In this document: one piece after another, positions 23,866-32,686 of the stretch
Numbering within the stretch: position 1 is the stretch's first letter
How the letters are laid out: each line of letters opens with the position of its first letter
Source: an uncultured bacterium
Lineage (GTDB): Bacteria > Bacillota > Clostridia > Lachnospirales > Lachnospiraceae
Direction of reading: 5' to 3'
Assembly: GCA_905215775.1 (NCBI GenBank)
Contig: CAJMRM010000004.1
Location: forward strand, 21,178 to 85,177
Length of the DNA: 64,000 nt
Made by a program: the position numbers and the translations under genes
Notes under the pieces: generated by a model
Database searches by the model: none
Seen by the model: the letters and a program-made list of their open reading frames with translations, nothing else
Told to the model about the DNA's origin: nothing

Positions 23866-24534
23866 ATGACAGAAGAAAGACAGATTTCAAAGGCAGTAAT
23901 TTCCAGGCTGCCCCGGTATTACCGCTATCTGGGTGAGCTGATGGAGGAGGGGATCGAGAGGATCTCGTCCAACGAGCTGAGCGCCAGGATGAAGGTCACC
24001 GCCTCCCAGATCCGCCAGGATCTCAATAACTTCGGCGGCTTCGGGCAGCAGGGATATGGATATAATGTAAAGTATCTTTATACGGAGATCGCCAGGATCT
24101 TAGGCATCGACCGGCAGCATAACCTGATCATCATCGGAGCCGGAAACCTGGGCCAGGCCATTGCCAATTATACCAACTTTGAAAAACGCGGCTTCATGAT
24201 CAAGGGCATGTTCGACATTAACCCGCGGCTCATCGGCCTGGTGGTGCGCGGAGTGGAGATCCGCAGTATTGACAATCTGGAGCAGTTCATTGTGGACAAC
24301 GAGGTGCAGATCGCGGCCCTTACGATCCCCAAGTCCAAGGCGCCGGAGATCGCAGACCGTCTGGTCCGGGCAGGGATCAAGGCCATCTGGAATTTTGCCC
24401 ATACGGACCTCAACGTGCCCGACGATGTAGTGGTGGAAAACGTTCATCTTTCAGAGAGTCTGATGCGTCTTTCCTACCGGGTATGCAGTATGCAGGACGA
24501 GCGGGAGCGGAAGGACCGGGAAAAAACAGTATGA
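23866..24534 (+). CDS. rex: Redox-sensing transcriptional repressor Rex
   Basis: Rex represses fermentative and NADH-reoxidising genes and lets go when NADH rises. The 222-residue protein has the N-terminal winged helix (about 1-80; SSNELSARMKVTASQIRQDL and the FGGFGQQGYGY wing). The NADH-binding Rossmann domain follows, with IIIGAGNLGQA (about residue 90). The C-terminal domain-swap helix (LSYRVCSM) matches the family. Its first-gene position with a strong promoter and the ATGA overlap with acpS suggest coupled expression with the cell-envelope and NAD-repair genes behind it. Confidence 0.95.
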   Translation: MTEERQISKAVISRLPRYYRYLGELMEEGIERISSNELSARMKVTASQIRQDLNNFGGFGQQGYGYNVKYLYTEIARILGIDRQHNLIIIGAGNLGQAIANYTNFEKRGFMIKGMFDINPRLIGLVVRGVEIRSIDNLEQFIVDNEVQIAALTIPKSKAPEIADRLVRAGIKAIWNFAHTDLNVPDDVVVENVHLSESLMRLSYRVCSMQDERERKDREKTV

Positions 24535-24893
24535 TCCTCGGAACGGGCTGTGATTTAGTGGAAATTGAGCGGATGAAAAAAGCCTGTGAAAAAGAGGCTT
24601 TTTTATCGCGTGTGTATACAGAACGGGAGCGCCGGCAGGCAGGGGGGAAAGCCTCTGTCCTTGCCGGCGATTTTGCTGTGAAGGAGGCTGTGGCCAAGGT
24701 CTTCGGGACGGGCTTCCGGGACTTTATGCCGGGGGATATCGAGGTCCTACGGGATGACCTTGGAAAGCCCTATGTGAACCTGTACGGAAGGGCCAGGGAG
24801 ACAGCGGAGGAAAAGGGGATCCTCCGGCTGGAGGTATCCATTTCCAATACAAGGGAGTACGCCATGGCCTTTGCCGTGGGGGAAGGAGAGTGA
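24531..24893 (+). CDS. acpS: Holo-[acyl-carrier-protein] synthase
   Basis: Transfers 4'-phosphopantetheine from CoA to acyl carrier protein. The 120-residue protein has the family signatures GTGCDLVEIERM at the start (Mg-binding Asp) and FAVKEAVAKVFGTG (Mg-binding Glu, CoA-binding Lys). The start at 24531 overlaps the rex stop by 4 bp (ATGA). A longer frame from 24483 would lie inside rex. The gene order acpS ... alr ... mazF resembles that in Bacillus. Confidence 0.93.
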   Translation: MILGTGCDLVEIERMKKACEKEAFLSRVYTERERRQAGGKASVLAGDFAVKEAVAKVFGTGFRDFMPGDIEVLRDDLGKPYVNLYGRARETAEEKGILRLEVSISNTREYAMAFAVGEGE

Positions 24894-24897
24894 CGGA

Positions 24898-26493
24898 ATG
24901 AGGGATCTGCTGAATGCCGCAGAGATGAAGGCGGTGGATCAAAGAAGCATTGAGGAATACGGGATCCCATCCCTGGTACTGATGGAGCGGGCGGCCCTGG
25001 AGGTGGTGAAATGGGCCAGAGAGCTTCTGGAGCCGGGGGGTTCGGGGAATGAGGATTTGGAGCATGGTCCGGGAAGGGAGCGGCTTTTAAAGAAAAGGAA
25101 GCAGAAGACGGTCTGGGCAGTCTGCGGTCTGGGAAACAACGGAGCCGACGGCGCGGCGGCGGCCAGGATGCTGACGCTCCAGGGCTTTTCCTCTGTCATC
25201 CTCCTTCCATCCCTGGAGGGAAAACGGAGCCGGGAGCTGGAGGTCCAGCTTTCGGTGGCAGAAAAGCTGGGAATCCCCATCCTTACCCTGGGCGATCCGC
25301 TTCCAGAGGCCTGTGATCTGATCCTTGACGCAGTGTTTGGCATCGGGCTTTCAAGGCCGGTGGAGGGCGTTTATAAGGAGCTCATCGGCCTCATGGAGGA
25401 AAAACGGCAGCGGGAGCTGGTCCCGGTGGCGGCGGTGGATATGCCGTCGGGCATCAGCTCGGACACAGGGGCCGTCATGGGCTGCGCCGTAAAGGCGGAT
25501 GTGACCGTGACCTTTGGAATGAGAAAGGTGGGCCAGGCCCTGTTTCCGGGCCGGGAATACTGCGGACGGCTTTTTGTGGAGGACGTGGGCTTTGTGCCCG
25601 AGGATCCGGAGCAGGCCGGAGAGCACGTCCATGCCCACGGACCGGAGGATCTTATGGAGATCCCCAGGCGGCGGGCGGATTCCCACAAGGGGACCTATGG
25701 AAAGCTCCTGGTGATCGCCGGAGCAAAAAACATGGCGGGAGCTGCGTATTTTTCTGCCCTGGCGGCGTACCGGACCGGGGCGGGCCTGGTGAAGATCATG
25801 ACGGTGGAGGAAAACCGCAGTGTGATCCAGGAGCGGCTGCCGGAGGCGGTGCTGTCCTCCTTTGATCCCCAGTGGGCCAGCGAGGAGCCAGGGGAATTTA
25901 AGGAGTATATCCGTTCCCAGACGGGCTGGGCCGACGCCATCGTCTTAGGCCCGGGCCTGGGCCAGGAGGAATATGCCAGGACTCTGGTGGAGGCAGTCTT
26001 AAGCGACGCCTATGTGCCCATCGTCATGGACGCCGATGCGGTGAACCTGGCGGCCAGATACCCGTATTTGAAGGGATATTTTACGGAAAATATCATTCTG
26101 ACGCCCCATGTGCTGGAATTTTCCCGGCTGACGGAAAAGCCGGTGGAGGAGATCAAGGAGGATCCCCTGGCAGCGGCCAGGGAGCTTTCGGACCAGTACG
26201 GCGTCACCTGCGTTTTAAAGGATGCGGCTACGGTGACGGCCAGAAAGGACGGAAAGCTTTTTGTAAACTTAAGCGGTTCTCCGGCCATGGCCAAGGGAGG
26301 CTCCGGGGATGTGCTGACCGGGGTCATTGCGGGACTTTTAGCCATGGGAATGGACGACTGCGAGGCGGCGTCCCTGGGCGTTTATGTCCATGGACTGGCA
26401 GGAGAAGCGGCCGAGAAAAAATACGGCGTCCACTCGGTCCTGGCCGGGGAGCTGGCAGGCTGTATCGGAGAGGTGGTCAATGGAAATGTATAA
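24898..26493 (+). CDS. nnr: Bifunctional NAD(P)H-hydrate repair enzyme (epimerase and dehydratase)
   Basis: Repairs hydrated NADH and NADPH (NADHX, NADPHX). The 531-residue fusion has a YjeF N-terminal epimerase domain (about 1-230; CGLGNNGADGAAAA, DAVFGIG, DMPSGISSD). The C-terminal ribokinase-like ADP/ATP-dependent dehydratase (about 250-530) has GPGLGQEEY, DADAVNL, KDAATV and MAKGGSGDVLTG. The start at 24898 has GGAAGGAG 8 nt upstream. It lies directly after acpS, and alr begins inside its last codons. Being downstream of the NADH sensor Rex gives a plausible regulatory link. Confidence 0.93.
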   Translation: MRDLLNAAEMKAVDQRSIEEYGIPSLVLMERAALEVVKWARELLEPGGSGNEDLEHGPGRERLLKKRKQKTVWAVCGLGNNGADGAAAARMLTLQGFSSVILLPSLEGKRSRELEVQLSVAEKLGIPILTLGDPLPEACDLILDAVFGIGLSRPVEGVYKELIGLMEEKRQRELVPVAAVDMPSGISSDTGAVMGCAVKADVTVTFGMRKVGQALFPGREYCGRLFVEDVGFVPEDPEQAGEHVHAHGPEDLMEIPRRRADSHKGTYGKLLVIAGAKNMAGAAYFSALAAYRTGAGLVKIMTVEENRSVIQERLPEAVLSSFDPQWASEEPGEFKEYIRSQTGWADAIVLGPGLGQEEYARTLVEAVLSDAYVPIVMDADAVNLAARYPYLKGYFTENIILTPHVLEFSRLTEKPVEEIKEDPLAAARELSDQYGVTCVLKDAATVTARKDGKLFVNLSGSPAMAKGGSGDVLTGVIAGLLAMGMDDCEAASLGVYVHGLAGEAAEKKYGVHSVLAGELAGCIGEVVNGNV

Positions 26494-27634
26494 AAGAGCG
26501 TATGTGAAGGTGGATCTGGACCGGATCCGGAAGAACATGAGGGCGATCCGGAGCGTGCTGCCGGAAGGAACGAAGATCGTCGGCGTGGTAAAGGCCGATG
26601 GCTATGGCCATGGGGCGGTCCAGACCGCGAAAGCCATCGAGGAGGACGCCGCAGGCTATGCGGTGGCCACGGCGGAGGAGGCCCTGGAGCTTAGAAGAAA
26701 TGGAATAAAAAAGCCGGTGCTGGTGCTGGGACCGGTGCCGGAATGCCAGTATGGGAGCATGGTGGAGCAGGAGATCCGGACGGCAGTGTTCGATCTTACG
26801 CGGGCAGAGCGGCTTTCGGAAACGGCGGTGTCCCTGGGGATGACGGCCAGGGTCCACATTGCGGTGGATACCGGGATGAATCGGATCGGCTTAAGACCGG
26901 ACCGGGAACAGGCCCAGGTGGTGAAGGAGATCGCCGGACTCCCGGGGATCGTGGCAGAGGGGATGTTCACCCATTTTGCCAGGGCTGACGAGGCGGATAA
27001 GACCTTTGCCCGGGAGCAGCTCCGGGCGTTCCTGGATTTTTCGCAGATGGTAACGGATGCGGGCGTTTCCATTCCGGTCCTCCACTGCGCCAACAGCGCC
27101 GGGATCATGGATCTGAAGGAGAGCCATGGAACGGCGGTCCGGGCCGGGATCATCCTGTACGGCCTGTATCCGTCGGATCAGGTACAGAGGGAGGCTCTTT
27201 TTCTGGAGCCGGCCATGGAGCTGAAAAGCTTCATTACCTATATAAAGGAGATCGGTCCGGGTGCGGCGGTGAGCTACGGAGGGACCTTTGTGGCGGACCG
27301 TCCCATGCGTCTGGCCACCGTCAGCATCGGCTACGGAGACGGCTATCCCAGGAGCCTTTCCAATAAAGGGGAGGTGCTGGTCCATGGGATGCGGGCCCGG
27401 ATCCTGGGCCGGATCTGTATGGATCAGCTGATGATCGATGTGACCGGGATCCCGGAGGCCAGGGAGGGAGATGAGGTGACGCTTCTGGGCCGGGACGGAA
27501 CGGAGGAGATCACCATGGAGGAGCTGGCGGAGTTAAGCGGCCGGTTCCATTACGAGATCCCGTGCCTCATGGGAAAACGCCTGCCCAGGGTCTATGTGTC
27601 CGATGGGCGGATCAGAGAGGCAGAGGACCTTTAA
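26480..27634 (+). CDS. alr: Alanine racemase
   Basis: A PLP enzyme making D-alanine for peptidoglycan. The 384-residue protein has the PLP lysine Lys38 in VVKADGYGHG, the second-base Tyr266 in AVSYGGTF, and MDQLMIDVTG near the C-terminal beta domain. The start at 26480 sits 6 nt after GGAGAGG; ATG 26486 is a possible alternative. It overlaps the nnr 3' end by 14 bp. In Bacillus alr is followed by the NdoAI/NdoA antitoxin-toxin pair; here only the toxin homologue follows. Confidence 0.95.
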   Translation: MEMYKRAYVKVDLDRIRKNMRAIRSVLPEGTKIVGVVKADGYGHGAVQTAKAIEEDAAGYAVATAEEALELRRNGIKKPVLVLGPVPECQYGSMVEQEIRTAVFDLTRAERLSETAVSLGMTARVHIAVDTGMNRIGLRPDREQAQVVKEIAGLPGIVAEGMFTHFARADEADKTFAREQLRAFLDFSQMVTDAGVSIPVLHCANSAGIMDLKESHGTAVRAGIILYGLYPSDQVQREALFLEPAMELKSFITYIKEIGPGAAVSYGGTFVADRPMRLATVSIGYGDGYPRSLSNKGEVLVHGMRARILGRICMDQLMIDVTGIPEAREGDEVTLLGRDGTEEITMEELAELSGRFHYEIPCLMGKRLPRVYVSDGRIREAEDL

Positions 27635-27791
27635 CAGGCGGTCCGGTCCCGGGGGAGGGGCAGCGGCCTTTAAACGCCGGCCCGGTTTCAGATCCCGGCA
27701 TCATTTTGCGGCAGTTCTGCATAAGGTAATCGTAGAGTGTCAATACTTTCGGTACAGGGAGACCTGAAAACCATTTCGGAGAGTGAAACCT

Positions 27792-28139
27792 TTGATTATC
27801 AGACGCGGAGATATTTATTATGCAGACCTGCGGCCGGTGGTGGGCTCTGAACAGGGAGGAGTCCGGCCGGTGCTCATCATACAGAATGATGTGGGAAACA
27901 AGCACAGCCCCACGGTGATCTGTGCGGCCATCACATCGAAAATGAATAAGGCAAAGCTGCCCACCCACGTGGAGCTTTCCGCCAGACAGTGCGACATGGT
28001 CCGGGACTCAGTGATCCTTCTGGAGCAGCTGCGGACCATTGATAAACAGAGACTCAGGGAGAAAATATGCCATATCGATGAAAATCTTCTGGAAAAAGTC
28101 AACGAGGCCCTGCGGATCAGCCTGGAGCTTGCTACATAA
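27792..28139 (+). CDS. mazF: MazF/PemK/EndoA-family endoribonuclease toxin
   Basis: A 115-residue MazF-fold mRNA interferase. The start IIRRGDIYYADL, the active-site Arg in GSEQGGVRPVLI, and the Thr/Ser region ICAAITSK all match EndoA. A TTG start at 27792 is chosen because GGAGAG lies 8 nt upstream and the protein then begins like EndoA; a GTG at 27783 would overlap that site. The 157 bp between alr and this gene contain no ORF able to encode a MazE-type antitoxin, although Bacillus has one at this place. Confidence 0.88.
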   Translation: MIIRRGDIYYADLRPVVGSEQGGVRPVLIIQNDVGNKHSPTVICAAITSKMNKAKLPTHVELSARQCDMVRDSVILLEQLRTIDKQRLREKICHIDENLLEKVNEALRISLELAT

Positions 28140-28162
28140 GGGCGTGAATTTCGGGAGTTTTG

Positions 28163-28191
28163 TTGACGAAATGTGGCAATGATGCTATATT
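28163..28191 (+). promoter_or_regulatory. Promoter of the CBS-domain membrane protein gene
   Basis: TTGACG (28163-28168), 17 bp, TATATT (28186-28191), preceded two bases upstream by TG. Confidence 0.7.
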
Positions 28192-28229
28192 AGGATACAA
28201 ATGATAAAAAAGGAGTGGAACGATTTTTC

Positions 28230-29591
28230 ATGGACGATGGTAATTCGTGGATAGGAAGTTTGCTGTTTGCGGTTTCAGTGGCTGTATTTTATCTGATCTA
28301 CGGCTTTGGAGCGGCGATTCAGGCGCTGAACACCAGTGCGCTGGAGGACGAGCGGGACGAGGGAAATAAAAAGGCGGCGGCTCTTTTGAGGATCCAGGAG
28401 GATCCTGGGAAGTTTGTCCGCACCAACCAGGTGGTCACCTGCTTTTTCACACTGGCACTGGGAGCCTTTACCCTGCCGCAGACAGCGGGATACATCCGGA
28501 GATTTCTGGCAGTGAAGCTTGCGATGGCTCCGGGCCTTGCGGCGGGGCTGGCCCTTGCAGCGGCATTTTTTGTGGTGGCCTTTTTTCTGGTCTGCCTGGG
28601 AGTCATAATCCCCAAGCACGTGGCAGCCAAGAGCCCGATCCGGTTCTGCTATAAGGCGCTTCCGGTGGTAGAGTGGGCCATTAAGCTGCTTTCGCCGTTC
28701 ACCTGGCTCATCAGCGTGGCGGCCTTTGTGGTCTTAAAAGCAGTGGGCATCGATATCCGGTCCTCCAATGAGAAGGTGACCGAGGAGGATATCATGTATA
28801 TGGTAAACGAGGGCCACGATCAAGGCGTGCTGGAGGCCAGCGAAGCGGAAATGATTACCAATATCTTTGAGTTTGACGATAAAGTGGCGTCGGATATCAT
28901 GACCCACAGAAAGAATGTGGTGGCCCTGGAAAGCACCATGACCTTAAAGGAAACGGTGGATTTCATCGTAAAAGAGGCCAACAATTCCAGATTTCCGGTC
29001 TACGAGGAGGATATCGACAATATCGTGGGTGTGCTCCATATGCGGGACGTGCTGTATTTCGCAGAGCAGAAGGAGTATCTGGACAAGCCCATCAGCCAGA
29101 TCGACGGCCTTTTAAGGAGCGCCCATTTTATTCCGGAGGCAAAAAATATCAACGCTCTATTTAAGGAGATGCAGTCGGAGAAGATCCATATGGAGATCGT
29201 CATCGACGAATACGGCCAGACAGCCGGAATCGTGACCATGGAGGATATCCTGGAGGAGATCGTTGGAAACATCATGGATGAATACGACAACGAGGAGCCG
29301 GATATCGTGGTCAGGGAAAACGGAAGCTTCCAGCTTTCGGGTATGACGCCTCTGGACGATGTGGAGGACGCCCTGGAGATGGAATTTGACGAGGATGATA
29401 AGGATAATTTTGATACCTTAAACGGTTTCCTGATCTCAAGGCTGGGCCATCTTCCGGAGGATGACGAAAAGGGCCAGGTGGTCTTTGGAGGCTACCGGTT
29501 CAGTATCCTGAAGGCAGAGAATAAGACCATACAGACGGCGGCGGCAGAACGGTATGCCGGGCCGGAGCATGAAAAAGAAAATGGAGAATAA
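28230..29591 (+). CDS. CNNM/CorC-type membrane protein with CBS pair (hemolysin family)
   Basis: A 453-residue protein of the DUF21-CBS-CorC_HlyC family, linked to Mg2+ or Co2+ efflux. It has about four N-terminal membrane segments (residues 10-180), then two CBS domains (about 205-330, with MTHRKNVVAL and HMRDVLYF). A CorC_HlyC domain follows (about 345-435; IVIDEYGQTAGIVTMEDILEE lies at the CBS boundary). ATG 28230 is used; a GTG at 28215 lies within the AAAAGGAG site. A strong bidirectional terminator follows at once. The older name hemolysin does not imply toxicity. Confidence 0.88.
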   Translation: MDDGNSWIGSLLFAVSVAVFYLIYGFGAAIQALNTSALEDERDEGNKKAAALLRIQEDPGKFVRTNQVVTCFFTLALGAFTLPQTAGYIRRFLAVKLAMAPGLAAGLALAAAFFVVAFFLVCLGVIIPKHVAAKSPIRFCYKALPVVEWAIKLLSPFTWLISVAAFVVLKAVGIDIRSSNEKVTEEDIMYMVNEGHDQGVLEASEAEMITNIFEFDDKVASDIMTHRKNVVALESTMTLKETVDFIVKEANNSRFPVYEEDIDNIVGVLHMRDVLYFAEQKEYLDKPISQIDGLLRSAHFIPEAKNINALFKEMQSEKIHMEIVIDEYGQTAGIVTMEDILEEIVGNIMDEYDNEEPDIVVRENGSFQLSGMTPLDDVEDALEMEFDEDDKDNFDTLNGFLISRLGHLPEDDEKGQVVFGGYRFSILKAENKTIQTAAAERYAGPEHEKENGE

Positions 29592-29643
29592 AAAAATCCC
29601 CGCCCGGGACAGGCAGCCAAGCCGCTCCCGGACGGGGATTTTT
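29592..29643. terminator. Bidirectional terminator
   Basis: AATCCCCG (29595-29602) pairs with CGGGGATT (29633-29640) and CCGGGA (29604-29609) with TCCCGG (29626-29631). There are A and T runs on the two sides. It serves both the CBS gene and the convergent peptidase gene. Confidence 0.85.
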
Positions 29644-29649
29644 GAAGTA

Positions 29650-31584
29650 TTATTTCAGGTACTGATCCATCCAGTTTAAGATCTCCGTCATCCGGTCGAT
29701 CCGGTTTTCCGGCTTTCCGCCGCGGGAGAGCTCATGGTTCTCTCCGTGGAAGAGGCAGAGCCTGGAGGGGCAGCCGTTTCTCATAACGGCGCTGTACATG
29801 GCAATTCCCTCCGCCATATAGCAGCGGTAGTCCTCGTCGGAGTGGATGAAGAGGATCGGGGTCTTGCAGTTGGGGGCGTACTGGAGCGGGGACTGCTTCC
29901 AGAGAAGTTCCACATTCTCTCTTGTATTGGCGCCCTGGTTATTTACGATAAAGGTGTGGCCGATATCGGAGTTATGCTCAAAGGATACCCAGTTGGAGAT
30001 GGAACGCTGGGATGCAGCCGCCTTGAACCGGTCGGTGTGGCCAACGATCCAGTTGGTCATGAAGCCGCCGTAGGAGCCGCCGGTAACGCCCACACGGGCT
30101 GTATCGATCTGGGGATATCTCTTTAATACCTCGTCGGTGAAATCCATCAGGTTCTGGTAGTCCACGGTCCCGTAGATGCCGTTGATGTTTCCGAAATCGG
30201 TGCCGCGGCCGTCAGAGCCTCTGGGATTGCAGTAGAATACGAAGTAACCGGCATTGGCCCACATCTGCATCTCGTGATGGAATACGTCGGAGAATACAGT
30301 GCGGGGGCCGCCATGGATATGGAAGATGGCCGGATAGGAAACGCCCTCCTCATAATCCGCCGGCTTCATCACCCAGCCGTGGATCTCATAGCCGTCGCTG
30401 GCTGTGAAGGAAAATGCCTCGGGGGTCACAACGGAGTATTCTTCTCCCACAAAGTCGTTGAAGTGGGTGATCTGCTCACCGTCCAGGTAAAGCTCTGCCA
30501 GCTTTGTTCCCTGGAGCTCGCAGCTTACCAGGTGCTCGCCGTTGACGTCGAAGCTGTCGCAGGAGCTGCCCTTTGTGAGGCTGTCGGAGATATTGCCGTC
30601 CTTGTCCAGCTTTCTTAACCATGCGAAGTCGTCGATGGTGGAGATAAAATAGAAGTCGCCGTTTAACAGCTTCTGGCCGCGGCCGGAGCCGTATCTTGCG
30701 TCGCTTCCCACAGAGCCGGAGGCGATGGAGGCGTCATAGGGTACAAACAGGTTCATGGAGCCGTCCGCTAAGTTCATCTTATAGAAGCTGTTGTACTTAT
30801 TGGTATAGCGGTAGTCGGAGTCGATGGCGGCCACCAGGGCTTCATTTTCGTTTAAGAGCTCGATGGTTCCGGTATGCATGGTATCCGGCTCCAGCAGTGT
30901 CTTTGTCTCGCCGGTCTTTAAGTTATAGAGATAAATTCCCTCGTTTAAACCGCGCACGTTCTGTTTCCAGGGATACGCCTTATAAAGGAGAAGATCTCCC
31001 AGAACAGAGGACTGGGTGCAGTCGGTCCAGTCGCAGGCCACGTAAGAAAGCTCTCCGGTTTCCCTGTTATAAACGGCAAAGCGGTTCCTCTTGGCGTTGG
31101 TGTAGCCTAAGCCGTTGCCCCAGAAGGGAAGCTCGTCAAAGACCTCATAGGATTTCTTTCTGGTATCCTTATGATTGTCCTGGCTGGCAGTCATAAGGAA
31201 GCGTCCGTCGGGCAGTGCTTTAAAGCCGATGATCTTTGCGGGCACCGTAAAGGCGTGGCAGGCCTCTCCGCCTTCGGGGGAGATCTCATAGAAGCTTGTG
31301 AGGGCTTCTCCGGCTTCCTGTTTCTTCTTCACCTCACTGCATCTTGCAGCCGGGAAGAGGAGGGTATTGTCCTTTGTCCAGACATAGCTCTTTGCGTCGC
31401 CGCCGCTGGTCATCTTCCGAACCTTTTTTTCAGCCATATCGTAAACGTAGAGGTTGGCCTTGTATGTATTTTCCGCTCTGTCAGCGTTGGATACCACAAA
31501 GGCAATGTACCTTCCATCGGGAGAGAAGGAAGGATTGCTTACGAACTGAAATTTCAAAAAGGTATCGATTTCAATCTTTTTCAT
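29650..31584 (-). CDS. S9 family (prolyl oligopeptidase/acylaminoacyl-peptidase) serine peptidase
   Basis: A 644-residue cytoplasmic peptidase without signal peptide. The N-terminal beta-propeller (about 1-380) has repeated WD40/PD40-like units such as NPSFSPDGRYIAFV. The C-terminal alpha/beta-hydrolase has the nucleophile Ser504 in TGGSYGGFM, Asp585 in HSDEDYR and His617 in GENHELSRGG, a complete triad. Substrates are expected to be short peptides. It has its own promoter and is monocistronic. Confidence 0.92.
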   Translation of the reverse strand: MKKIEIDTFLKFQFVSNPSFSPDGRYIAFVVSNADRAENTYKANLYVYDMAEKKVRKMTSGGDAKSYVWTKDNTLLFPAARCSEVKKKQEAGEALTSFYEISPEGGEACHAFTVPAKIIGFKALPDGRFLMTASQDNHKDTRKKSYEVFDELPFWGNGLGYTNAKRNRFAVYNRETGELSYVACDWTDCTQSSVLGDLLLYKAYPWKQNVRGLNEGIYLYNLKTGETKTLLEPDTMHTGTIELLNENEALVAAIDSDYRYTNKYNSFYKMNLADGSMNLFVPYDASIASGSVGSDARYGSGRGQKLLNGDFYFISTIDDFAWLRKLDKDGNISDSLTKGSSCDSFDVNGEHLVSCELQGTKLAELYLDGEQITHFNDFVGEEYSVVTPEAFSFTASDGYEIHGWVMKPADYEEGVSYPAIFHIHGGPRTVFSDVFHHEMQMWANAGYFVFYCNPRGSDGRGTDFGNINGIYGTVDYQNLMDFTDEVLKRYPQIDTARVGVTGGSYGGFMTNWIVGHTDRFKAAASQRSISNWVSFEHNSDIGHTFIVNNQGANTRENVELLWKQSPLQYAPNCKTPILFIHSDEDYRCYMAEGIAMYSAVMRNGCPSRLCLFHGENHELSRGGKPENRIDRMTEILNWMDQYLK

Positions 31585-31620
31585 AGTGCTGCCTCCATAT
31601 TTTGATAATTATGTAGTTCT

Positions 31621-31648
31621 ATTATAACATGCCTGTAAAAGCTGTCAA
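31621..31648 (-). promoter_or_regulatory. Promoter of the S9 peptidase gene
   Basis: On the minus strand TTGACA (31643-31648), 16 bp, TGT-TATAAT (-10 at 31621-31626, extended). Confidence 0.75.
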
Positions 31649-31720
31649 GAAAACCTTGCTGTTCCGGAGCCGTCCGGCGGGAAAATCTGATGAAAATATC
31701 CGTTGGGAAAATCCGCAGAA

Positions 31721-31755
31721 AAGCCCTTGCCAAGGGCTTAAAATAATGCTAGAAT
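31721..31755 (+). promoter_or_regulatory. Promoter of yebC with a perfect palindrome over the -35
   Basis: TTGCCA (31727-31732), 17 bp, TGC-TAGAAT (-10 at 31750-31755). The -35 lies inside AAGCCCTTG-C-CAAGGGCTT (31721-31739), a perfect 9-bp inverted repeat with a 1-nt centre, placed where an operator would block polymerase. Confidence 0.6.
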
Positions 31756-31849
31756 ATTTAGGATTATGGTAACTGCAACGGATATTACAGTTACAGTTTA
31801 TGACGGAAATACGATAAATATAGAAGAAAGAAGAAAAGGAGCAGGAAAA

Positions 31850-32578
31850 ATGTCAGGACATTCCAAATTTGCCAATATTAAACATAAGAAGGAAAAGAAC
31901 GATGCGGCCAAGGGAAAGATCTTCACTGTGATCGGAAGAGAGATCGCCGTTGCAGTTAAGGAAGGCGGCGCAGATCCGGCCAATAACAGCAAGCTCCGCG
32001 ATGTGATCGCCAAGGCCAAGGCCAACAACATGCCCAACGACACCATCGACCGCGGAATTAAAAAGGCAGCCGGGGATCTGGGTTCCGTAAACTATGAAAA
32101 TCTGGTTTATGAGGGCTACGGTCCCAATGGGATCGCCATTATCGTAGAGACTCTGACAGACAACAAGAACCGTACTGCGGCCAATGTAAGGAGCGCCTTT
32201 ACCAAGGGCGGCGGAAACGTAGGAGCCCAGGGAAGCGTGTCCTTCATGTTCGACAGAAAGGGCCAGATCATCATCGACAAGGAAGAGTGCGAGATGGATG
32301 CCGACGAGCTGATGATGGCGGCTCTGGACGCCGGAGCTGAGGACTTCTCCGAGGAGGAGGACAGCTTTGAGGTGGTGACCGATCCCGACGCCTTCAGCGA
32401 GGTGCGCGAGGCTCTGGAAAAGGCCGGTATCCCCATGATGCAGGCTGAGGTGACCATGATCCCCCAGAACTATGTGGAGCTGACCGACGATGACGCTATC
32501 AAGAAAATGAACCGGATCCTGGATCTTTTAGATGAGGACGACGATGTCCAGGCTGTGTTCCATAACTGGGCAGAATAG
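31850..32578 (+). CDS. yebC: YebC/PmpR family protein
   Basis: A 242-residue YebC/TACO1-type protein. Members were described as DNA-binding regulators and more recently as translation factors that relieve ribosome stalling at proline runs. The start MSGHSKFANIKHKK is diagnostic, followed by NNMPNDTIDRGIKKA and YEGYGPNGIAIIVE. An upstream in-frame ATG at 31766 is rejected because AGGAG lies 8 nt before 31850 and the family always begins MSGHSK or similar. A terminator follows at 32619. Confidence 0.93.
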   Translation: MSGHSKFANIKHKKEKNDAAKGKIFTVIGREIAVAVKEGGADPANNSKLRDVIAKAKANNMPNDTIDRGIKKAAGDLGSVNYENLVYEGYGPNGIAIIVETLTDNKNRTAANVRSAFTKGGGNVGAQGSVSFMFDRKGQIIIDKEECEMDADELMMAALDAGAEDFSEEEDSFEVVTDPDAFSEVREALEKAGIPMMQAEVTMIPQNYVELTDDDAIKKMNRILDLLDEDDDVQAVFHNWAE

Positions 32579-32618
32579 AAAATGCCGGACGGGGAAGGAA
32601 CGCCCTGTGCGAATGATG

Positions 32619-32666
32619 AAACTCCTTTCCGGAGCGTCTGAAGGACGAAACGGAGAGGAGTTTTTT
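32619..32666 (+). terminator. Terminator of yebC
   Basis: AAACTCCT (32619-32626) pairs with AGGAGTTT (32656-32663). The stem extends through TCCG/CGGA with one mismatch and is followed by TTTTTT. Confidence 0.7.
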
Positions 32667-32686
32667 GGAAAAGAGGATAAAGATAT

